From Jiangella alba (GTDB lineage Bacteria; Actinomycetota; Actinomycetes; Jiangellales; Jiangellaceae): a stretch of DNA of 64,000 nucleotides. Of this stretch, positions 58,789 through 64,000 are shown one piece after another. The translations under genes were made by a program, and so were the position numbers. The notes below the pieces were generated by a model, which was given only the letters and a program-made list of their open reading frames with translations, was not told the DNA's origin and did no database searches. The stretch is from the NCBI RefSeq assembly GCF_900106035.1, contig NZ_FNUC01000004.1, positions 2,604,001 to 2,668,000 of the forward strand, written 5' to 3'. The first letter of the stretch is position 1. Each line of letters opens with the position of its first letter.

Positions 58789-61464
58789 CTACGGCTGGAG
58801 GTAGCTGAACTGCTGGTTGACGCCGGTGTGGGACGGGAAGAGGATGACCCGGCCGTCGGGCGCCACCTGCTCGATGTCGAGCACGAAGTTGTGGTACGTC
58901 ACGCTGCGGATGGGCTGCGGCGCCGACGAGTCGGGGTCGAGGTTCCACTGCTGGCTGTTGCTGTCGTCGCACGTGGCCAGGACGACCGCGTCGATGGGGT
59001 GGACGCCGTCGAGGCACTGGCCGGTCGCGCGCCACACGATGGTGCCGTCGCCCGGGACCTCCCAGCCGCGGCTGGGGGTGTCGGCGCAGTCGCCGGCCCG
59101 CGGCACGCCGCTGCCGTCGACGACGATGCAGCGGACGCCCGCCTCGCCGAGGTCGACCTGGAACCGGCCGGCCCGCACGACCTCGAGCGTCGCGGCGTCG
59201 GTGGTGACAGAGCCCAGCTCGTTGGTGAAGACCGCGCGGTAGCTGGTGCCGTCGTCGTCGAGCGTGACGCCGGGACGGGTCAGCGCGGCGTCGGGGCCGC
59301 TGCCGGTGGCGTCGGGGACCGGGGTCCACGGGCCTTCGGCGGACGGCGCGCTCTCCCAGGCCCAGGTGGCCTCGGGGTTCGCCGACGCGCTGGCGGTGAA
59401 CTCGACGTCGTCGCCGGGGCCGGTCTCGACCGACTCGGGCTGCGCGGTGACCTCGGGCTGCCAGTGGACGGTGAGCGTGGCGGGCTCGGACGCCGCCTCG
59501 CCGACCTCGTTGGTGAACACCGCGCGGTACTGGTAGCCGTCGCGCTCGCCGCTGACGTCGGTGAGCTCGAGCGTCGACCGGACGCCCTCCTGGCGCGGGG
59601 TGGCCACCGTCGTGTCCGGCGCGCCCCACTCGCCGCCCGGCGCCCGCACCTGCCACGTGATGGTCATGGCGGCCGGGTTGGCGACCGCGACGGCCTCGAA
59701 CACGGCGGTGTCGCCCTCGACGACCGTGACGCTCTGCGGCTGCTCCTCGATGGCCGGCGGGTACTGCACCGTGATGACGGCCGGCTGGGTGGTGATGGTG
59801 CCGAGCGGGTTCGTGGCCTTGACGCGGTACAGGCGGCCGTCGAGCGCGCGGTCGGGCGCCTCGATGACCAGCGTGTCGGTGGTGGCGCCGGCGACGTCGA
59901 TCCAGTCGGACTCGGCCGGCGCGTCAGGGGCGTCGGCGGTGTCGTCGGGAGTCTCGCCGGCGCGCTGCTCGGCGGAGCTGATGTACGGCGTGCCGTCGGT
60001 GGACGGCGCGAGCAGGAACCGCGGGGCGGACTTCGGCGCCTCGGCCGACGTGGTGGTGGCGGCGGGCTGGCCGCTGGAGCCGGCGGGCGGCTCGGCGTAC
60101 TGCCACTGCAGGTCGGGCGGCGGGTTGCCGGTGACCGTGACCGTCAGGGTGACGTCCTCGCCGGCGACCACGACCGGGTTCGCCGGCGGCTGCACCTCGA
60201 TGGCCGGCGGCTGCTCGGCCGGCGGCGGCTGGGTGGGGTCGGACGTCGGCTCGCTGCTCGGGGTCTCGGACGGCTGGGAGGGGTCGACCTCCGGCTGCTC
60301 GGCCGGCGGCTCCTCCTCGACCGGTTCGTCCGGCTCGTTCTGCGGCGGCGGCGCGTCGGCGACCGGCTGGTCGGGCTGCGGCTCGTCCTCGACCGGGTCG
60401 TCGGCCGGAGGCTCTTCCTCCTCCTGCGGCGGCGCGGGCGGCTCGTCGGGCGGGTTCTCGGCGGGCGGGTCGTCGGACGGCGGCTCGGGCTCGGCGCTGA
60501 CGGACGGCGCGGCGGCGGGTGGGTCGGCGGGGTCGTCGTTGCCGGTCAGGGCCCAGGCGGCGACGGCGATGGCGGCGGCCGCCGCGGCCGCGCCACCGGC
60601 CGCGGCGAACTGCCGCGCCTGCTTGCCCCAGCCGGCCGGGTTGAGGAACGCCAGCACGCCGCCACCGGCGGCGCCGGCGCCGGCGGCCACCGCACCGGCC
60701 GCGATGCCGGAGGCCGGCAGCAGCAGGGCGGGCCAAAGGATGCCGCGCATGTCGGACACGAGCAGCAGCAGCTCGTCGCGCCGCTCGCGGCAGTGGGTAC
60801 AGGTGGCGAGGTGAGCGCTCATCTCGCGGGTGTCGTGCGCCGACAGCGTGCCGCGGACGTACGACGCGATCTTCGGCGCGTACGGACGGCACTCGGGCTG
60901 GACCTCGGCGGAGAGGTTGACCGCCAGGTAGGCCTGCCGCAGGCCCTCGCGGGCGCGGTAGGCCAGCGCGGCGACGGCGTTGGCGGAGCTGCCCAGCGCG
61001 GGCGCCAGCGACGCCGGCGAGCGGCCCTCGATCTCGGTGTGCCAGAGCACCTGCTGCCACCGTTCGGGCAGCGTCTCGAACGCGTGCCGGACCAGCTGGC
61101 GGTCGGTGGACCGGGCCATGGCGTCGTCGGCGGTCGGCAGGATGTCGAGGATGGACGGGTCGGTCTGCGAGCCGTCGCGCTGCGACGTGCGGTGGCGGTC
61201 GATGGCCAGCCGCCGCACGACCGTCTTGAGGTAGGGCGCGAACTCGAGGTCGGGGCCACCGCCCTCGCGCAGCCGCGTGAGCACCCGGGTGAACGCCTCG
61301 GCGACGACGTCCTGCGCCTCGTCGCTGTTGTTGGTGACGATGCGGGCGACCTTGGAGGCGTCGTCGACATGGCGGCGGTACAGCTCGTCGTAGGCGCGCA
61401 TGTCGCCTTCGCGCGTGCGCGCGATGAGCTGTTCGTCGCTGGCGGCGTCTGCTGGAATGGTCAC
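58789..61464 (-). CDS. Membrane-tethered ECF sigma factor fused to anti-sigma zinc finger, Ig-like repeats and lectin-like tail
   Basis: One 891-residue chain carries, in order: sigma region 2 (about 12-95, NSDEAQDVVAEAFTRVL), region 4 (about 125-185, ALGSSANAVAALAYRAREGLRQAYL), and a zinc finger H218-xxx-C222-xx-C225 as in ZAS anti-sigma factors. A hydrophobic region (about 243-307) follows. A 120-residue Pro/Glu/Asp-rich linker then leads to several Ig-like modules (ending TLTVTVTGN, VITVQYPP, TLTVHW and TLEVV). A ricin-like tail (QCLDG ... CDDSNSQQWNLD) ends it. The sigma part should lie inside the cell and the Ig and lectin parts outside. It probably must be cut to work. It is coupled to the upstream GGDEF-like gene. 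Start GTG 61464. Confidence 0.85.
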   Translation of the reverse strand: MTIPADAASDEQLIARTREGDMRAYDELYRRHVDDASKVARIVTNNSDEAQDVVAEAFTRVLTRLREGGGPDLEFAPYLKTVVRRLAIDRHRTSQRDGSQTDPSILDILPTADDAMARSTDRQLVRHAFETLPERWQQVLWHTEIEGRSPASLAPALGSSANAVAALAYRAREGLRQAYLAVNLSAEVQPECRPYAPKIASYVRGTLSAHDTREMSAHLATCTHCRERRDELLLLVSDMRGILWPALLLPASGIAAGAVAAGAGAAGGGVLAFLNPAGWGKQARQFAAAGGAAAAAAAIAVAAWALTGNDDPADPPAAAPSVSAEPEPPSDDPPAENPPDEPPAPPQEEEEPPADDPVEDEPQPDQPVADAPPPQNEPDEPVEEEPPAEQPEVDPSQPSETPSSEPTSDPTQPPPAEQPPAIEVQPPANPVVVAGEDVTLTVTVTGNPPPDLQWQYAEPPAGSSGQPAATTTSAEAPKSAPRFLLAPSTDGTPYISSAEQRAGETPDDTADAPDAPAESDWIDVAGATTDTLVIEAPDRALDGRLYRVKATNPLGTITTQPAVITVQYPPAIEEQPQSVTVVEGDTAVFEAVAVANPAAMTITWQVRAPGGEWGAPDTTVATPRQEGVRSTLELTDVSGERDGYQYRAVFTNEVGEAASEPATLTVHWQPEVTAQPESVETGPGDDVEFTASASANPEATWAWESAPSAEGPWTPVPDATGSGPDAALTRPGVTLDDDGTSYRAVFTNELGSVTTDAATLEVVRAGRFQVDLGEAGVRCIVVDGSGVPRAGDCADTPSRGWEVPGDGTIVWRATGQCLDGVHPIDAVVLATCDDSNSQQWNLDPDSSAPQPIRSVTYHNFVLDIEQVAPDGRVILFPSHTGVNQQFSYLQP

Positions 61465-61497
61465 CTGTTCTCGCTATCCCGGTTGCGCCCAGGCAGC

Positions 61498-62355
61498 TCA
61501 GTCCAGGGAACCACTCCCTGAATGGCGGAACCTGGGCGGCCTGATCTCATGATCGACACTAGCCCCCCCAAGCAGCCCAGTCACGAGTTCAGGCAATCGT
61601 GCTCTGGAGTCCGGGACAGCGAACACGTCGACCCGCACATGTGCTGTGCTCAGTTCACCGGTTTCGACCGCCTTCGTCAAGGAGATCCGCTCGACCCGTG
61701 CCCGTGCATCGTCGGGTACCAGAGCCAGCGCCATCGTGGTGCCGACGATGCTCAGTGTGGCGTCCGGCCGGACCCGTGAACGCAGCGCCGACGCGGCCTG
61801 CAGGACCCGGGCGATGCGCCGCCAGGGACCGTCGGCCGGGTCCCAGCGCATGGCCAGCAGGACCAGCGCGGACGGCTCGATGCCGGACAGCCGGTCCAGC
61901 TCGTGCACGCGCCCGTAGAGGTAGCCCGCGGTGTGCAGCCCGGACAGCGGATCGATGCCCGGCGAGCCGCGTTCGGCGGCGACAGCGTCGACCCACGCGT
62001 CGACCAGCCGGTGCCGTGCGGTCAGGCGGGGGAGCGGCGCGCCCACCGACGCCTCGAGCACGTCCCACAGCTCGTCCAGTTCGTCCAGCAGACAGGTGAG
62101 GTCGCCGGCCGTGGCGGCGCGCTCCCAGGCGAACACCGTCAGCCCGTGGACGACGTCCTCGGGGTCGGGTCGGTCGGCGGTCAGCGCGTCGACGACGGCT
62201 TCGACGCCGGGCGGAGGCAACTCCCCGGTGGTTGCCTCCGCCCGGCTCGTCCCAGGCGCGGGGTCGGGCTCGCGGGCGCTCGCCGGCACCGGCCGTTCCA
62301 GCCAGGCGGCCAGCAACGATGTCACCGGAACCTCGTCGTGGTTGAACATCGTCAT
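61498..62355 (-). CDS. Degenerate GGDEF-like cytoplasmic protein
   Basis: The 285-residue protein contains IDPLSGLHTAGYLYGRVHELDRLSG near 135-160, which resembles the DPLTGLxNR entry of diguanylate cyclase domains. It then runs through ALVLLAMRWDPADGPWRRIARVLQAASALRS. At the place of the GGDEF loop it reads SIVGTTMALALVPDD, so the catalytic acidic residues are missing. It is probably a non-catalytic, perhaps ligand-binding or protein-binding, relative. It lies 33 bases upstream of the tethered sigma factor on the same strand, presumably in one transcript. The fold assignment is by eye and uncertain. Confidence 0.55.
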   Translation of the reverse strand: MTMFNHDEVPVTSLLAAWLERPVPASAREPDPAPGTSRAEATTGELPPPGVEAVVDALTADRPDPEDVVHGLTVFAWERAATAGDLTCLLDELDELWDVLEASVGAPLPRLTARHRLVDAWVDAVAAERGSPGIDPLSGLHTAGYLYGRVHELDRLSGIEPSALVLLAMRWDPADGPWRRIARVLQAASALRSRVRPDATLSIVGTTMALALVPDDARARVERISLTKAVETGELSTAHVRVDVFAVPDSRARLPELVTGLLGGASVDHEIRPPRFRHSGSGSLD

Positions 62356-62511
62356 CCTCGGAACTCCCCGTTCTCGCGCACGCTTCGTCCGACCCTTGCA
62401 CCCACCACGACGGGGCCGGCACCGGATCATGACGCGAGATCGGAAAAGAATTTCGCGGGCGCCCCGACCACGCCGCCGGGGCCGTCGTCCCCGTGTGTCA
62501 GGCTGACCCTT

Positions 62512-63768
62512 GTGCCGGATCGCATGGTGCGCATGACCCGCTGGCTGACCGACGTCCGCCAGCGGCTCGCGCAAGCCGCCGACGCCGGTGCGGACGCGTC
62601 GCCCGAGGCCGGCAGCGCGCCCCGTCCGGCCACCGAGCCGCCCGCGTCCGAGCCCGGGCCGGTGCCGCCGCCACCCGCGGCCACGCCGTCGCCGAGCGCA
62701 CCCGACCGCCACCCGGTGCCCAAGGTGGTCCGCGACGCCGCCGACTGGAGCTGGCGGCTGATCGTCATCGCCGCGGCGGTGGCCGGTGTCGGCTGGCTGG
62801 CGTGGGAGCTGCGGCTGGTGATCTTCCCGCTGGTGGCCGCACTGCTGCTGGCGGCCGGGCTGCAGCCGCTGGTGCGCCGGCTGCGCATGGCCGGGTGGGC
62901 GCGCGGGCCCGCGTCCGCCGTCGTGTTCGTCGGGTTCCTGCTGGTCGTGGTCGGGTCGCTGACGCTGGTCGGCAACGCCGTCGGCGGCCAGTTCCAGGAC
63001 GTCGTCGACCAGGCCGAGGAGGGCCTGCAGGAGATCCGCGACTGGCTGGCGGGGCCGCCGTTCCGCATCGACGAGGCGCAGCTGGACCGCTACATCGACC
63101 GCGCGGTGGCCGTCTTCCAGGACGACAGCGCGGTCACCGAGCAGGCCGCCACCGCGGCCACCGTCGCCATCGAGATCCTGGTCGGGCTGGCGCTCGCGCT
63201 GTTCGCGCTGATCTTCTTCCTCTACGACGGCGAGCGCATCTGGACGTGGCTGGTGCGGCTGTTCCCGGCCCGGGCGCGGGCCCGCGCGGCCGCCGCCGGC
63301 GACATCGCCTGGCTGACGCTGGGGCAGTACATCCGCGGGACGGTGCTGGTGGCGCTGTTCGACGCCGTCGCCATCACGATCCTGCTGTTCATCCTGCAGG
63401 TGCCATTGGCGCTGCCGCTGGGCGTGCTGGTGTTCTTCGGCGCGTTCGTGCCGCTGATCGGCGCGTTCGTCACCGGGACGGTGGCCGTGCTGGTGGCGTT
63501 GGTGACGCAGGGCCTGCTGATCGCGATCGTCGTGCTGGCCGGGCTGATCGTGGTGCAGCAGATCGAGAGCAACATCTTCCAGCCGTTCATCCTCGGCCGC
63601 ATGGTGAGCGTCCATCCGCTGGCCGTCGCGGTCGCCGTCTCCATCGGGACGCTGGCCGGCTCGATCATCGGCGCGATCATCGCGGTGCCGATCATCGCGC
63701 TGGTCAACACCGTCGGCAGTTACCTCGCCTCGACCCGGGAGCGGCCGCCACCGGTCGGGCCGGGCTGA
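62512..63768 (+). CDS. AI-2E-family (YdiK/PerM) transporter
   Basis: The 418-residue protein starts with a Pro/Ala-rich cytoplasmic region (about 1-70). It then has about eight helices in the AI-2E-family order. The typical loop GQYIRGTVLVALFDAVAITILLFILQVPLALPLGVLVFFGAFVPLIG and the NIFQPFILGRMVSVHPL motif identify the family. Members move varied substrates, including AI-2 or sodium in some bacteria; the cargo is unknown here. GTG 62512 follows a CAGGCT hexamer eight bases upstream; ATG 62524 is an equal alternative. The 3' end overlaps the TetR gene tail to tail. Confidence 0.87.
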   Translation: MPDRMVRMTRWLTDVRQRLAQAADAGADASPEAGSAPRPATEPPASEPGPVPPPPAATPSPSAPDRHPVPKVVRDAADWSWRLIVIAAAVAGVGWLAWELRLVIFPLVAALLLAAGLQPLVRRLRMAGWARGPASAVVFVGFLLVVVGSLTLVGNAVGGQFQDVVDQAEEGLQEIRDWLAGPPFRIDEAQLDRYIDRAVAVFQDDSAVTEQAATAATVAIEILVGLALALFALIFFLYDGERIWTWLVRLFPARARARAAAAGDIAWLTLGQYIRGTVLVALFDAVAITILLFILQVPLALPLGVLVFFGAFVPLIGAFVTGTVAVLVALVTQGLLIAIVVLAGLIVVQQIESNIFQPFILGRMVSVHPLAVAVAVSIGTLAGSIIGAIIAVPIIALVNTVGSYLASTRERPPPVGPG

Positions 63769-64000
63769 ACCAGCGCGCGCAGCGCGGCCGCGAGGTCGGC
63801 CGCCGACGGCGCCGACGCGGGGTCGATCAGCCATTGCAGCACGGCGCCGTTGACCAGGCACAGTGTCATCGAGCCGACGGTGCGCGCCGTCTCGTCGTCG
63901 ATCTCGGACGGGTCGCGCTCGAGCACCAGCCCGGCGAGCTCGCGCCGGGCCCGCTCGTAGGTGCGGGCGAGGTCGTCGCGCAGCTGAGGTGAGTACTCGA
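63720..64000 (-). CDS. TetR-family regulator, C-terminal part only (5' end beyond the window)
   Basis: The visible 92 residues read EYSPQLRDDLARTYERARRE and end GGGRSRVEAR, passing through IDDETARTVGSMTLCLVNGAVLQWLIDP. That is the helical ligand-binding domain of TetR proteins (the GAVLQWLIDP stretch is typical of helix 8). The DNA-binding half lies beyond the right edge. It overlaps the end of the AI-2E-family gene by 49 bases, converging with it. Confidence 0.75.
   Translation of the reverse strand, partial: EYSPQLRDDLARTYERARRELAGLVLERDPSEIDDETARTVGSMTLCLVNGAVLQWLIDPASAPSAADLAAALRALVQPGPTGGGRSRVEAR

Overview
The window is very GC-rich (about 72% by eye), has dense genes on both strands, many GTG starts and long shadow frames. 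It encodes two WhiB proteins, mycoredoxin, AdnAB, SigE-type sigma factors and UPF0182, so it is chromosomal DNA of a filamentous or soil-type actinomycete. A genus such as Jiangella is only a guess; nothing seen settles it.

Left part (1-33,000): a conserved genome-maintenance neighbourhood. In order it holds an alkyltransferase-like protein, the helicase-nucleases AdnA and AdnB, a tandem Nudix protein, a short SOS-boxed DUF222 gene, a phosphatase-family gene, deoD, nudC, mycoredoxin, uvrD2, whiB7 with an attenuated leader, small zinc-ribbon proteins, an ABC1 kinase, a ThiF-like protein, a zincin-like protein, an epimerase, moaE, a SigE-type sigma/anti-sigma pair, a YlbL-type PDZ/Lon protease, a PPA1309 protein and the giant UPF0182 membrane protein. 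From memory this gene order is shared with the Rv3193c-Rv3204 region of Mycobacterium tuberculosis. The initiator tRNA follows at 33,170.

Right part (33,300-64,000): accessory metabolism and regulation. It holds an AraC regulator and oxidoreductase, a cyclase-TPP enzyme pair, a DJ-1 protein divergent from a GlxA-LuxR-LuxR regulator series, an MFS-aminotransferase pair, a SagB-type dehydrogenase, putA divergent from a LysR regulator, another MFS exporter, an MmpL-type exporter, a second WhiB, and an operon of a degenerate GGDEF-like protein with a membrane-tethered sigma factor (sigma, zinc anti-sigma finger, TM, Ig-like repeats and a lectin-like tail on one chain). The window ends with an AI-2E-family permease and a truncated TetR gene.

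Non-coding signals are rich. Five copies of a short element each carry an exact or near-exact RecA-independent (PafBC-type) DNA-damage promoter with a shared G-rich start. There is a LexA box, a possible PafBC-like promoter at uvrD2, a 600-base gap with a DnaA-box cluster, many TANNNT-N6-start leaderless promoters, a back-to-back deoD/nudC promoter, and several long hairpin terminators with little or no T tract.
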